A DNA stretch of 64,000 nucleotides from Corynebacterium hindlerae (lineage in GTDB: Bacteria; Actinomycetota; Actinomycetes; Mycobacteriales; Mycobacteriaceae): assembly GCF_014117265.1 (NCBI RefSeq), contig NZ_CP059833.1:1705069-1769068 (forward strand). The letters run 5' to 3'. The notes beneath the pieces are model-generated. The model was not told the DNA's origin and ran no database searches. It was given only the letters and a program-made list of their open reading frames with translations. Shown here in pieces: positions 1 through 8,973 of this stretch (position 1 is its first letter; every line of letters begins with the position of its first letter). The position numbers and the translations under genes were made by a program.

Positions 1-1898
1 TTGAGCTGGACAGTCTTGTCATACCATGGCACCCCGAAGCTGGAGACGTACCACCAGCCATTAGGTCCGGAAAGACAGAACGCCAGGATGAACAGGATGC
101 CACCGAACAGCAAGGTGCGGGAGCGGGCAGATTTCAGCGCCATGTGCGACAGCGCAACGGCAGCCAGGCCAGCCATGGCGGCGCCAATGCCGGCCCACAC
201 ACCGAAGTGGTGAGTCCACTTGGTTGGGGTGAACATCATGAAGAACAAAGTGCCCAGGAAGACGAGCAGCAAGCGCATCGACGGGCCCTGCGCCGAGCCC
301 GGCACCCGCCCATTTCGCAGCATGGATGCCAGTACCAGCGCCACGGAGACGAACACCATGATCACCGCGAAGCGGCGGGTGAACGAGCCGTCCACGGTCT
401 GGCCCATCAAGGACTCGTAGCGCACCCACTCCTGGTACCAGGACAACGCCGGACCCTTTTCCGCACGAACCCTGATCGCTTCGATCACGGTGGTGAGCGT
501 CTGGTCACCGAACACTGCCAACAAAATCGCCGTGCCGGAGGCAAGGAACGGCGCCACCATAGCCAGCACAGCGCTGAAGGTGCCCTTACCGCCGTGCGGA
601 GCACCCAACAGCGGCAGGCGTCGATAAACGATGCGAATCAGGCTGGACAGGCCAGCGAGTAGCGCCGCAACAGCCATCAGGCCCGTCGGTCCGGCCCCCA
701 GAGACAACGTCGCCACGATGACTGCCAGAGCTGCCGGCAACAAGCGAGAGGTAGCGATAGCGCGTTCCATGCACACCCAGGTCAGCAGAGCACCAAGGGC
801 GATCACTGGCTCCGGGCGGGTGCCGTTGTTGTAGACGATCCAGAAGCTTAGGAAGCTGAACGCCGCAGTCCAGTGCGCGACACGACGGTCACCAATCCGG
901 GTACCCAATCGCGGCAGCACCTCACGCGTAATGAGCAACCACACGATCCAGCCAGCGAGCAGGCCAGGCAGGCGCATCCAAATGGAGCTAGTAGAAATGC
1001 GCGCCATCACGGCGAGCAGATCGTAGTACGGGGCGCCGAACGGAGACTCTGGCACGCCAAACCAGCGGTAGTAGTTCGCCATGTAACCCGAATCGTGTGA
1101 CAGGCGAGCCATGGTGAGAAGGTAGCCGTCGTCAGCAGTGTTTGCACCAATGAAGTGCCACAGCAGCAGCACGGCACCGACCAAGGCGTCGAGAGGCTTA
1201 AGCTTCCACCACTCCGGTGGGAAGAAACTCCGCGAGGTGCGTCCATCCAGGGTGTCGAAGCGGTGCAGGCACCACAGCGACACCATCGTCAGCGCCAGGC
1301 CCAGCCACATCGCGATGTACTTAATCGCGCTCGGGCTAGAGGTAAACCGTGAGTTCACCTCCACGTGGGCGGACAGGCCATCGATGCGCTCATCACCCGG
1401 AAGATCCGTGTAAATACCAGTGAGCTGCGGGCGGTAATCGCCCTTAATGGTCTCAGACTTGTTGCCGAAGGACACCGTGGTTTTCTCTACTGTGGAAGAT
1501 ACCTTCAACACGCCGTCGGTAGGCAGGTTAGACTTCGGGACGCTCAGCGGGACGCGGTCACGAACCACCACGTCCAAGCCCTGCGCCGTCCAGCGCACGA
1601 ACAACCCGCGCGCCGTAGCGTCCTTAGAATCAGCAGGAAGCGTACCGAGCACCATCCACTGGTTCTCCGGCATCTTCTTCGTCGCAGCCACCGGAACTTC
1701 CAGGTTGATCTCCTGTGGCGCGTAGGACAACAGCGGTGCGTTGACGCTGTTTAGGCCGTTCTGGGGCCAGTCAAACGAGGATTGTGTTTGGCTGACCGGC
1801 AGGAACGGTGTGAGGACGAAAAGTAGAAATCCGACGAGACCAGAAATGATCGCGGTGGATTTTAACCAGTTCGGGGCTTGTTTCGCTGCTTTTGACAC
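1..1898 (-). CDS. emb: Arabinofuranosyltransferase Emb (EmbC-like), 3' end outside window
   Basis: Membrane GT-C arabinosyltransferase that extends the arabinan of arabinogalactan using decaprenyl-phosphoryl-arabinose. About 632 N-terminal residues are present. The reading frame is still open at position 1, so the C-terminal part lies to the left. One N-terminal TM (about 13-35) is followed by an extracytoplasmic domain (about 36-195) and then many TM segments. The family motif NTADDGY gives the paired aspartates at about 256-257. The start is taken as GTG at 1898, 11 nt after the aftA stop; TTG at 1904 is also in frame. It is last in the run dprE1-dprE2-aftA-emb and is presumably co-transcribed with it. 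Corynebacteria usually have a single emb, the ethambutol target (family knowledge). Confidence 0.93.
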   Translation of the reverse strand, partial: MSKAAKQAPNWLKSTAIISGLVGFLLFVLTPFLPVSQTQSSFDWPQNGLNSVNAPLLSYAPQEINLEVPVAATKKMPENQWMVLGTLPADSKDATARGLFVRWTAQGLDVVVRDRVPLSVPKSNLPTDGVLKVSSTVEKTTVSFGNKSETIKGDYRPQLTGIYTDLPGDERIDGLSAHVEVNSRFTSSPSAIKYIAMWLGLALTMVSLWCLHRFDTLDGRTSRSFFPPEWWKLKPLDALVGAVLLLWHFIGANTADDGYLLTMARLSHDSGYMANYYRWFGVPESPFGAPYYDLLAVMARISTSSIWMRLPGLLAGWIVWLLITREVLPRLGTRIGDRRVAHWTAAFSFLSFWIVYNNGTRPEPVIALGALLTWVCMERAIATSRLLPAALAVIVATLSLGAGPTGLMAVAALLAGLSSLIRIVYRRLPLLGAPHGGKGTFSAVLAMVAPFLASGTAILLAVFGDQTLTTVIEAIRVRAEKGPALSWYQEWVRYESLMGQTVDGSFTRRFAVIMVFVSVALVLASMLRNGRVPGSAQGPSMRLLLVFLGTLFFMMFTPTKWTHHFGVWAGIGAAMAGLAAVALSHMALKSARSRTLLFGGILFILAFCLSGPNGWWYVSSFGVPWYDKTVQL

Positions 1899-1909
1899 AA
1901 ACAAATACT

Positions 1910-3844
1910 TTACGTCACTGGCTTAACAACTACCACAAGCGGACCGATCTGCTTGACATACCAACCTTCGAAAACCGCTGGATTAAAGAAAACCCCACGG
2001 AATCGGACATTCGGATTATTCGGGTAAATGTCCTCAGCCAGATCGTACTTCCAGGTGCTCTTCGGATCCGAGGCATCACCATGAAGGATGAACACATCCG
2101 GCGACCGCCACGGAGCCTTCTGCAACTCCGCCTGGAACCGCTGCGGGTCCTTCAGATCCGTATGGGAACGGGTGGCCCACTCTTCAATGAGCTTATTGCG
2201 CTCCTCAAACCGGCCGAGCGGATTAGCGTAGTGGCCGGTAAAAGCCTGGAAACCATAATAAGGGTAGAAGGACATGAAGTCCTTCACATCTGTGAGGACG
2301 ACCGTGCTCGTTGGCTGGTACCCCTCAGACTGGATAAAAGAGTCGATCTCAGCGAAGTATTTCGCGGAATCCGCCGGGAAGCGATCCGCGCGATCACCGT
2401 AGCCATCGGTATCGGTGTAGGCCAAGTCAATGGCCACCCGAGCATGGTTGGGGATGCGCTGCACATAGGAGACCCCCGCCGCGAAGAGGATTACCGCCAT
2501 CGCCGCGGAAATCTGAATGCGGGCCCGGGCAGACAGCTGCTCTGGCCAGACACGTGGCAGGCCATTAAGCCGCAGGTCAGCAATGCCCAGCACTCCGGCA
2601 GTAGCCAAAATCAACGTCACCAGGATGTCCAGCCGGAACCCCAGCAGCGTATTTCCGGACAGCGTGAACACCATCGACGCCACAATCCACCCGTAGACAA
2701 TGACAAGGGTAATTCCGAGGGAACGCACATCGTGATCCTGGAAACGGAACACCAGGAAACCCAGGCCGATCAGGCACAACAGCCCAATCAGCGTGAAGGA
2801 AAAGAAGGGGAGCGGCAATTGCGTGCCCTCCCACGGCAAGTAATGGGTAGCGCTGGAATTACTGATCGGGGCGCCCCGGAGGATCTGCCACAGGTATGGC
2901 CCCCACACCACCAGCGCGATCAACGACGAGCTGATACCCACCACTGCCAGCTTGAGCACCGGCTGGAACGAACGCTCAATCAGCAACGCGTACATCAAAG
3001 CAATCACCACCACGCTCATCGCGATGGCTGCCGTGAAGATCGTGTACGTTGCCGCGGAAAGACCAAGGTACACAGCGAGGGCAGTGGCCGCCGGCCAACT
3101 GTTATCCATAGTGCGTGACATGAGCACAGCAGCAGCCGGGATACCCAAAGCGACAATGCCCGCATAGGGTTCCTCCGGACTCATCACCAGGAAAATCGCG
3201 ATGCTGACTAGGGCAATCGTCACAGCAATCGGCAGGCTTCCCGTCAGACGCTGCCACAGGGGCACCAGCACGCACGCCACAGCACCGATGGAAACCAAGG
3301 CCCACGGTTGGTAGGCCTCCCACCCGGGCAGACCTAACAGATTCGCTAGGCGCGCACCGAGCCAGAACCAACCACCAGGGTAGAACGAGGGCATCCCCTC
3401 ATAGTTCATGTCCGGCAAACCCGGCTCTGCAGCCAGACGAGTCAAGAACTGGGTGCGAAACCCCTGGTCAATTGTGACGCCGTCCAGGTACAGGCGCGTC
3501 GCGGACAACGGCAGCCCGACGGAGGTCACCACGATAGCCGCCGGAGACAGGTATGTGACTAGGTAGGTCAGCAGGACGCGCCAGCGCGGGGGCTTGGCCC
3601 CCTTGTGGGCGTCACGAAGCCAGAAAAAAACGAGCGCGCCGACGGCGACGAGGACCATGATGGACCCGGCCGTCGATAAGGCGCGCGAAACGTATGAACC
3701 ACCAAACGCCGGCAGGTTGGTGGTCTTAAGCACCAACCAACATGCCAGCGTAAACAGGGCGCTGCCGAGCCCGGTGGCGAACATCGCGAGGACAGTGGTG
3801 CGGATACTGAGTTTGTCAGCGGTGTAGTTCTCGGCGACGTTCAT
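1910..3844 (-). CDS. aftA: Arabinofuranosyltransferase AftA (primes arabinan on galactan)
   Basis: This 644-residue polytopic membrane protein matches AftA (Rv3792), the GT-C enzyme that adds the first arabinofuranose residues to galactan from decaprenyl-phosphoryl-arabinose. About eleven hydrophobic segments fill residues 15-450, followed by a soluble extracytoplasmic C-terminal domain (about 460-644) containing the family stretch DVKDFMSFYPYYGFQAFTGH. The ATG start has an AAGAGAG ribosome site about 5 nt upstream. dprE2 lies 12 bp upstream and emb begins 11 bp downstream, the same order as Rv3790-Rv3793, which supports one transcript making and using the arabinose donor. Confidence 0.95.
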   Translation of the reverse strand: MNVAENYTADKLSIRTTVLAMFATGLGSALFTLACWLVLKTTNLPAFGGSYVSRALSTAGSIMVLVAVGALVFFWLRDAHKGAKPPRWRVLLTYLVTYLSPAAIVVTSVGLPLSATRLYLDGVTIDQGFRTQFLTRLAAEPGLPDMNYEGMPSFYPGGWFWLGARLANLLGLPGWEAYQPWALVSIGAVACVLVPLWQRLTGSLPIAVTIALVSIAIFLVMSPEEPYAGIVALGIPAAAVLMSRTMDNSWPAATALAVYLGLSAATYTIFTAAIAMSVVVIALMYALLIERSFQPVLKLAVVGISSSLIALVVWGPYLWQILRGAPISNSSATHYLPWEGTQLPLPFFSFTLIGLLCLIGLGFLVFRFQDHDVRSLGITLVIVYGWIVASMVFTLSGNTLLGFRLDILVTLILATAGVLGIADLRLNGLPRVWPEQLSARARIQISAAMAVILFAAGVSYVQRIPNHARVAIDLAYTDTDGYGDRADRFPADSAKYFAEIDSFIQSEGYQPTSTVVLTDVKDFMSFYPYYGFQAFTGHYANPLGRFEERNKLIEEWATRSHTDLKDPQRFQAELQKAPWRSPDVFILHGDASDPKSTWKYDLAEDIYPNNPNVRFRGVFFNPAVFEGWYVKQIGPLVVVVKPVT

Positions 3845-3856
3845 TATCTCTCTTTG

Positions 3857-4600
3857 TTACAACGGCAGCTTACGGAAAATAGGTTTCGGAATGTGTTGCA
3901 GAACCAGCATCACCGCCTGGAACGCAGGGTGAACCCACAGCTCGCTCTTACGATCCAGCACGCCCGCCACCACTGCCTTCGCCACGTCTTCGCGGTTCAC
4001 AGTGAGCGGGGCTTCCTTAACTCCTGCGCTCATCTTAGTGCGCACCTGACCCGGACGAACAACCAGAACGTTGACGCCGAAGTCACGCAGTGCCTCACCG
4101 AGCTGAGTGAAGAAACCATCAAAGCCGGCCTTGGTGGAGCCGTACACAAAGTTAGAACGACGCACCTTCACGCCCGCCACGGAGCTCAGCGCAACGATGG
4201 TGCCGTGCTGCTGCTTCTTCAGACGCTCCGCAAGCAGCGTACCGACGGACACCGCACCGGTGAAATTAATCTGGGCAGCTTCCACAGCCTTCGCCTGGTT
4301 CTGCCACTGCTCCTCATTGTCACCGAGGACGCCGAATGCCACAATGGCGACGTCAATATCGCCCGTGATCTGCTCGAAAACCGCAGGGTGGGAATCGAAA
4401 TCGACCGCATCGAACTCGATGAACTCCGCCGTGCCGCCACGCTTCTCGACGGCCTGAATAGCCTTCTCTGGACGCGTGCGGTTAGCCAGAGTGACCTTCG
4501 CCGCACCGCGGTCGAGAAACTCCTCAACAATGGCAAGTCCAATGTCAGAATTGCCACCGAAGAGCACAATGTGCTGGGGCTTTCCTACTGCGTTAAGCAT
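3857..4600 (-). CDS. dprE2: Decaprenylphosphoryl-2-keto-ribose reductase DprE2
   Basis: NADH-dependent short-chain dehydrogenase that reduces the 2-keto intermediate to decaprenyl-phosphoryl-D-arabinose, the second half of the DprE1/DprE2 epimerisation. The 247-residue protein has an N-terminal Rossmann motif GGNSDIG (about 15-21). It also has the SDR catalytic serine in LSSVAGV and the tyrosine/lysine pair in the segment VYGSTKAG. Its ATG directly follows the dprE1 stop codon with no intervening base, and a GGGAGG ribosome site lies inside the end of dprE1, indicating translational coupling. Length and context match Rv3791. Confidence 0.95.
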   Translation of the reverse strand: MLNAVGKPQHIVLFGGNSDIGLAIVEEFLDRGAAKVTLANRTRPEKAIQAVEKRGGTAEFIEFDAVDFDSHPAVFEQITGDIDVAIVAFGVLGDNEEQWQNQAKAVEAAQINFTGAVSVGTLLAERLKKQQHGTIVALSSVAGVKVRRSNFVYGSTKAGFDGFFTQLGEALRDFGVNVLVVRPGQVRTKMSAGVKEAPLTVNREDVAKAVVAGVLDRKSELWVHPAFQAVMLVLQHIPKPIFRKLPL

Positions 4601-5992
4601 TTACTTTCCTCCCAATTCGAGGCGACGGGACATATCGGACGCGAAGACACCGGTCGGGTCGATCTCATTACGGATCTTGAGCCAATCAGCCATGCCCGGG
4701 TACATCTGGTGGAAATTCTCCGCCGAGGTGCGGGATTCCTTAGCCAGGTACAGGCGGCCACCGAACTCCATGACTCGTTTGTCCAACTCATCCAGGAACT
4801 GGCCCAGGCCCGGCTTGATTGGGAAGTCCACGCAGACGTTCCAGCCAGGCATTGGGTAGGACAGTGGAGCCTTGTTGCCCTCACCGAACAGCTTGAACAC
4901 ATTCAGCGCAGAGTAGTGGCCGGACTTCTGGATGTCCTTGACAATCTCCTTGAACGGCTCCACAGCCTCGCGCGGAACCACGAACTGGTACTGCAAGAAA
5001 CCCTTCTTGCCGTAGCCGCGGTTCCACTCGCCGATCAGGTCCAGTGGCTGGTAGAACTGCGTCAGGTTCTGCACTTGGTTCTTGTAGGTGCCGGACTTGA
5101 GCCACCACAGCTCGCCGATGGCGATCATGGACAGCTTGTTCATGGTGAAGGACGGGAAGATGTCTGGCACGGTGACCAGCTGCGGGGCGTTGAACTTCAG
5201 CGGATCCTTCGCCAGCTTCGGGCTGAGCTCCTCCAGCTGAGCGAGGGTAGCCAGGGAGCCGCGGGAGATAGCTGCGCGACCGAGCTTTGGCTCTGGGGAG
5301 ATCGCGTCGAACCAGGCGGAAGAGTAGGTGTAGTTCTTCTCGGAGCCGTCGGAGTGGAACTCGATGGTCTCATCCAGATTCGCGGTCAGGTCGCCGTCGG
5401 CAATGAAGTAGGCCGTTTCGGTGCGGGTCATCTTGATGCGTGCCCGCAGGATGATGCCGGTCAGTCCCATGCCACCCACGGTGGCCCAGAACAGCTCACC
5501 ATTCGGATCGTCCGGGGTGCCTTCTGGCTCCAGGTGCAGGATGCGGCCGTCCGCCACCAGCAGTTCCATGGACACCACGTGATCGCCGAAGGAGCCAGCG
5601 GAGTGGTGGTTCTTGCCGTGGATATCTGGTCCGATAGCGCCACCGATGGTCACCTGTCGGGTGCCGGGAAGGACGGGGACCCACAGGCCGTATGGCAAGG
5701 CCGCCTTCATCAGCTGATCGAGGGTCACACCACCGTCTACGTCGACGATGGCGGTTTCCGTGTCGATGGAGTGGATCTGGTTCAGCGGCTGCATGTCGAT
5801 GACAAGGCCACCAGCATTCTGGGCAGGGTCGCCGTAGGAGCGTCCCATGCCACGTGCGATCACACCGCGGTCGTTCTTCTCGGCAGCTTCCTTGACTGCG
5901 CGGACGATCTGCTCCACGTCTGGGGTGGACAATACCTGCGCAGTTGTCGGGGCGGTACGACCCCAACCTGTCAGTACTTGTTGTTTAATCAC
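4601..5992 (-). CDS. dprE1: Decaprenylphosphoryl-beta-D-ribose oxidase DprE1
   Basis: FAD-dependent oxidase that converts decaprenyl-phosphoryl-ribose to the 2-keto sugar, the first epimerisation step. The 463-residue protein has a BBE/VAO-type FAD domain with GMGRSYGD (about 48-55) and the [14 protein letters not shown] stretch that holds the flavin-contacting histidine. The segment NVCVDFPI places a cysteine at residue 387, the position targeted by benzothiazinones in M. tuberculosis. The start is GTG at 5992, 7 nt after the box TAGCCT (6005-6000, minus strand), so a leaderless mRNA is likely. It heads the dprE1-dprE2-aftA-emb group. Confidence 0.96.
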   Translation of the reverse strand: MIKQQVLTGWGRTAPTTAQVLSTPDVEQIVRAVKEAAEKNDRGVIARGMGRSYGDPAQNAGGLVIDMQPLNQIHSIDTETAIVDVDGGVTLDQLMKAALPYGLWVPVLPGTRQVTIGGAIGPDIHGKNHHSAGSFGDHVVSMELLVADGRILHLEPEGTPDDPNGELFWATVGGMGLTGIILRARIKMTRTETAYFIADGDLTANLDETIEFHSDGSEKNYTYSSAWFDAISPEPKLGRAAISRGSLATLAQLEELSPKLAKDPLKFNAPQLVTVPDIFPSFTMNKLSMIAIGELWWLKSGTYKNQVQNLTQFYQPLDLIGEWNRGYGKKGFLQYQFVVPREAVEPFKEIVKDIQKSGHYSALNVFKLFGEGNKAPLSYPMPGWNVCVDFPIKPGLGQFLDELDKRVMEFGGRLYLAKESRTSAENFHQMYPGMADWLKIRNEIDPTGVFASDMSRRLELGGK

Positions 5993-5999
5993 GCCATCA

Positions 6000-6005
6000 A
6001 GGCTA
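6000..6005 (-). promoter_or_regulatory. -10 box of dprE1 (leaderless)
   Basis: TAGCCT on the minus strand is followed by 7 nt and then the GTG start of dprE1. No ribosome site is visible, so transcription probably begins at the start codon. Confidence 0.6.
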
Positions 6006-6072
6006 CCCCCTGTTTCGGCCGGGTGGCTGTCCCCATTCTGGGGGATCGCTCACATTTGGCTGGGCCTGCGCA

Positions 6073-6300
6073 CTAATACAGGTCCAGGAGGTCCTTGATT
6101 TCGGTGGGAAGATCGTCCTGCGTGGTGATGGTGGGGCCATCATAGTTTTCGAGGATTTCGTAGACCCGCACCCGGTCCTGGGAATCCAAAAGAGGCAGTT
6201 CCTGCGCCAGCATCATGGTCAGCTCGTTGCTCAACGGCGTGTTGGTCATGGTGGCGGCGGTGTGTTCGGTGGGGGCCTTCTTCTTCAAAAATCCAAACAT
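6073..6300 (-). CDS. Small hypothetical protein
   Basis: A 75-residue protein beginning with a basic, hydrophobic MFGFLKKK and continuing as an acidic, helix-rich sequence that ends DLLDLY. No signal peptide or membrane segment is seen and I recognise no family. It lies 80 bp upstream of dprE1 on the same strand. Its ATG is 18 bp from the divergent gene at 6319. The box TAGTAT (6312-6307) ends 6 nt before the ATG, which favours a leaderless transcript and supports this start. The short intergenic gaps and the well-placed promoter argue that the gene is real. Confidence 0.6.
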   Translation of the reverse strand: MFGFLKKKAPTEHTAATMTNTPLSNELTMMLAQELPLLDSQDRVRVYEILENYDGPTITTQDDLPTEIKDLLDLY

Positions 6301-6318
6301 GAGGCCATACTAGTAGCT
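6301..6318. promoter_or_regulatory. Back-to-back divergent promoter with overlapping -10 boxes
   Basis: The 18-bp gap holds TAGTAT read leftward (6312-6307) and CATACT read rightward (6306-6311). These cover almost the same bases. Each lies 6-7 nt from the ATG it would serve, so both genes appear to be leaderless and share one -10 region. Confidence 0.5.
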
Positions 6319-6708
6319 ATGGATGATCTGATTCTTGCTACTTCGGTGGGGCTTGCCACTGCGCTTCGGAAACCATGGCAGCGCGTCGCTACGCTTGCTG
6401 CTGGCGTGGGGACGGTGGCCTACATTAATTCGACTGATGATGACCCCAACAACGACCCTGCTGTTGTTATTGACAGGGTAAAGCAGCGCATTGGCGATAT
6501 TGGAGACACACCCGGGCCGGAGTCGGATGCTCCTGCGGGGGATTTAGGCTCGCCACTGCGCACGTGGGCGATTGTTGGCGGTCTTGCGCTAGCTGTTGTC
6601 GGCGCAGCTAAAGCGGAAAAGTACCTGCTCAAGCGCCCCGTGGCGCGTATCATGGCGGGCTGTGCGACGGGCACTGCCACATACTTGTGCTGCCAAAGCG
6701 TCACTTAG
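6319..6708 (+). CDS. Hypothetical membrane protein
   Basis: A 129-residue protein starting MDDLILATS. It has a hydrophobic segment near residues 8-37, an acidic linker rich in Asp and Pro, and one or two further TM segments (about 80-125), ending CCQSVT. I recognise no domain. I chose ATG 6319 over the longer frame beginning at 6262, because the latter would overlap the divergent neighbour and the -10 box CATACT is 7 nt before 6319. The gene at 6727 follows 18 bp downstream. Confidence 0.6.
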   Translation: MDDLILATSVGLATALRKPWQRVATLAAGVGTVAYINSTDDDPNNDPAVVIDRVKQRIGDIGDTPGPESDAPAGDLGSPLRTWAIVGGLALAVVGAAKAEKYLLKRPVARIMAGCATGTATYLCCQSVT

Positions 6709-6726
6709 CCTTTAGCATCACAAGAT

Positions 6727-7755
6727 GTGAGCTTCGTACCAGTAACTGACCCAGCACGGCAGCGCCCGTTGCGTCGCGAGCCTGCGGCGCCGGGACACGC
6801 GTTGCTGATTCAGGCTGCTGCGGCCGGATGTTGGCGTCGGCTCCGGGTCCCGGCAGATATTGGGATGGAGCGTTTCGCTCGGATTATCCAGCTTGCCTTC
6901 GATGTTGTGGAGCCTGCCGAACACGCATTCCTACAGTTGGATGGCTCGGAGCAGGGAGCGCCGGTGGTCATGCCGGCGCCGACTTTGGTGCGTTTCGATG
7001 CCGTCGGAACCCCGTCGGAAACAGTGACTTTGGGGGAGCTGCTGCGCGTCGCTGACCTGCGATTTTTATCTAGGTTTGCGGATCCTCTGGTTATCGATAT
7101 CTCGTTAGTATCAGAGATTCAGCGCTCTCCGCGCCTGGAAACACTGTGCATTGATGGTGAGGGAACGCTCGAGCAAGGATTTTTTGACATTAAAGCGGTC
7201 AACCGCGAGCTTGATGCCGAGCGGTGGGTGTTTGCCAAGATGGCTGAGGTCAAACCCAGCCTGCAGGACCTGATTTTCCGCACTGGGATGTGGGAGACCG
7301 CCCAGCTCATTGCGTTTTTGAACATCGACTCCCCGGCGGATGTCACCGAGTCAGAGGCCGCGAAGATGATTGAGCCGGTACTCTCTGACGCGCGTCTGGT
7401 GGAGCTGCTCGACCTCGATGACACCCGACTCGGCCTCACCACTGCCCTTGATACTTGGCATCACATTGCTCACCGCCTCCCTTTGGAGCGTGATACTCGC
7501 GGCAATGACGCTGCCTGGCTGCGACTCATCGCTCTGATCTCTTCTATGCCGTTTGGTGCCGCGACGACGTTCATCCTGGAAGGCATGGCGTGGACGGGTC
7601 AGCGGACGACGCTCGCAGAGGTGGATTCACTCACCCGGCAGACGATGGACGTACTCCGTGCGCTGGGGATCATTGTGGGCGACGACCTGGTGCTCGGCGG
7701 TGTGCTGTCTAAGCCGCGCCGGGAGTTTCTCCGGATGATCCTCCACTCTTCTTAA
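6727..7755 (+). CDS. pRiA4b ORF-3 / IS1096 TnpR-like domain protein (paralogue 1)
   Basis: A 342-residue cytoplasmic protein. Its N-terminal half resembles the fold named after plasmid pRiA4b ORF-3 (also called the IS1096 passenger TnpR-like family). The recognisable pattern is W-R-R-L-x-V-P, then an amphipathic stretch ending QLAFDVVEPAEHAFLQLDG, and later LCIDGEGTLEQGFFD. The C-terminal half is helical and unassigned. The start is GTG at 6727. The next gene is a shorter paralogue: compare LCIDGEGTLE..VNREL here with LCIGGAGSLD..VNTEL there. No transposase lies nearby, so these look like resident genes rather than an insertion sequence. The family assignment is by eye. Confidence 0.55.
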   Translation: MSFVPVTDPARQRPLRREPAAPGHALLIQAAAAGCWRRLRVPADIGMERFARIIQLAFDVVEPAEHAFLQLDGSEQGAPVVMPAPTLVRFDAVGTPSETVTLGELLRVADLRFLSRFADPLVIDISLVSEIQRSPRLETLCIDGEGTLEQGFFDIKAVNRELDAERWVFAKMAEVKPSLQDLIFRTGMWETAQLIAFLNIDSPADVTESEAAKMIEPVLSDARLVELLDLDDTRLGLTTALDTWHHIAHRLPLERDTRGNDAAWLRLIALISSMPFGAATTFILEGMAWTGQRTTLAEVDSLTRQTMDVLRALGIIVGDDLVLGGVLSKPRREFLRMILHSS

Positions 7756-7765
7756 GTGATTTCAC

Positions 7766-7771
7766 TACCCT
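7766..7771 (+). promoter_or_regulatory. -10 box (leaderless) for the 7779 gene
   Basis: TACCCT is followed by 7 nt and then ATG 7779. There is no ribosome-binding sequence. Confidence 0.5.
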
Positions 7772-7778
7772 GGGCACT

Positions 7779-8525
7779 ATGCGTTCCTTGATTTTGTGGG
7801 CTGGGGTCCGGGGCGCAGACGTGTACCGGCACATTGGGGTTAATGACACGATGTGCCTCGGCGAGTTGTCCCGGGTCCTGAACATCAGCTTCGGCTTTGA
7901 CCCGGCTGAGCCTGCGACCTTCCCTGGCCACAATCCTGCTGACCGCATCCCTGACGAGTTCACGTACGAGTGGGGGCTGTGGACCGTCGACGTGCGGGTT
8001 GTTGATGCCTACCCCCGCGACGAGGGCACCCCGCGCGCCCTGTGCATTGGTGGGGCAGGCTCGCTTGACGACGACTTCAACCTCGCAACCGTGAACACCG
8101 AACTTACGGGTCGCGAGACTGTCTCAGCCGTGCTTTCCCTCGCGCACCCGGAACTGCGGGAGTTGATCGAGCGTGGTTCGCTCTACGACTTCGTCCCGCT
8201 GCTGCAGGCCATTGACCTGCGCCAAGCTTTGCAACCAGCCTCGGAGTTTCCTTTGGAGTCTGATCCGGCTGCCCGGGACGCCTACTGGGCGATGGTGTTG
8301 GTGCTGTCCTGCTTTAGCGATCCAGACATGTCCGATCAGCTCCTGGAAGGCACCATGGCTTCCCTCGGCTGGGTTGAGGACGATGGTTCTCCCCTCACAG
8401 CGGCCGCGATCCGCGCGCTGTGCTCGTCGTCCCTTGCCCGGCTCGCCGAACTGGGAGCCTACGGGCGACACGCCAAATCCCCAGTCGACCGCCTAGAGAT
8501 TTATCGGAACCTGCTCGCGGGGTAG
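7779..8525 (+). CDS. pRiA4b ORF-3-like domain protein (paralogue 2)
   Basis: A 248-residue soluble protein related to the preceding gene. Both share the LGEL..VL/IIQ..FGFD/AFD pattern, the LCI-GG-G-L-D/E block and the following VN-EL helix, and both have a helical C-terminal region. The N-terminal WRRL motif of paralogue 1 is reduced here to LILWAGVRGADVYRHIGV. Function is unknown. Position between the decaprenyl-arabinose genes and the GtrA gene suggests a link to envelope assembly only by neighbourhood. The start is ATG 7779 behind a leaderless promoter. Confidence 0.55.
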   Translation: MRSLILWAGVRGADVYRHIGVNDTMCLGELSRVLNISFGFDPAEPATFPGHNPADRIPDEFTYEWGLWTVDVRVVDAYPRDEGTPRALCIGGAGSLDDDFNLATVNTELTGRETVSAVLSLAHPELRELIERGSLYDFVPLLQAIDLRQALQPASEFPLESDPAARDAYWAMVLVLSCFSDPDMSDQLLEGTMASLGWVEDDGSPLTAAAIRALCSSSLARLAELGAYGRHAKSPVDRLEIYRNLLAG

Positions 8526-8528
8526 GCT
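8523..8528 (+). promoter_or_regulatory. -10 box (leaderless) for the gtrA-like gene
   Basis: TAGGCT overlaps the stop codon of the previous gene and lies 8 nt before GTG 8537. Confidence 0.5.
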
Positions 8529-8536
8529 ATCTGCTC

Positions 8537-8962
8537 GTGGATATGAAAACCCAGGGCTACCGCTTCATCATTTCCGGCGTCATCTCGGCCGTTGTTGACT
8601 GGGGTGTTACTGCTCTCACCCAGTTCCTGTTCGGATTCGCGGCATCCCGTGCCCGCCTCGTCGGCTTCATCTTCGGCACGATCACCGCCTACATGATCAA
8701 CCGGCGCTGGACCTTCCAAGCAGACCACTCCTGGAAGCGCCTGTTCTACGTGGCGGTCCTCTACACCGTCACCGGCTGGCTCAACATGACGCTGTACGCC
8801 TGGGGATTCCACCTGCTCGAGCCTCACACGCCGCGACTTGTTGCCTCCATCGGCGCATTTGTTTTCGCGCAGGGCATCGCCACAGTGATCAACTTCTTCG
8901 CGCAGCGGATGTTTATTTTTAAGCAGCCCAAGAGCGTCATCGTGGTGGAGCAAACCCCATAG
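8537..8962 (+). CDS. GtrA family membrane protein (Rv3789-like)
   Basis: A 141-residue protein with four predicted TM helices and the GtrA-family motifs GVISAVVDWGVTALTQ, the AYMINRRWTFQ loop, and FFAQRMFIFK near the C-terminus. M. tuberculosis Rv3789, next to dprE1, belongs to this family. It has been proposed to flip decaprenyl-phosphoryl-arabinose, or to recruit priming glycosyltransferases to the membrane. The start is set at GTG 8537 (ATG 8543 is two codons on), because TAGGCT precedes it by 8 nt. Longer frames would run into the previous gene. Confidence 0.8.
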   Translation: MDMKTQGYRFIISGVISAVVDWGVTALTQFLFGFAASRARLVGFIFGTITAYMINRRWTFQADHSWKRLFYVAVLYTVTGWLNMTLYAWGFHLLEPHTPRLVASIGAFVFAQGIATVINFFAQRMFIFKQPKSVIVVEQTP

Positions 8963-8973
8963 GAAGGGCAACA

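Noticed and set aside
3854..6076. 740-codon plus-strand frame
   Set aside because: It is antisense to dprE1 and dprE2, both of which have full family motifs and proper starts. The frame is open only because of high G+C codon use.
6727..8525. Insertion sequence carrying TnpR-like genes
   Set aside because: No transposase, no terminal inverted repeats and no target duplication are visible. The two proteins are diverged paralogues in a tidy gene row.
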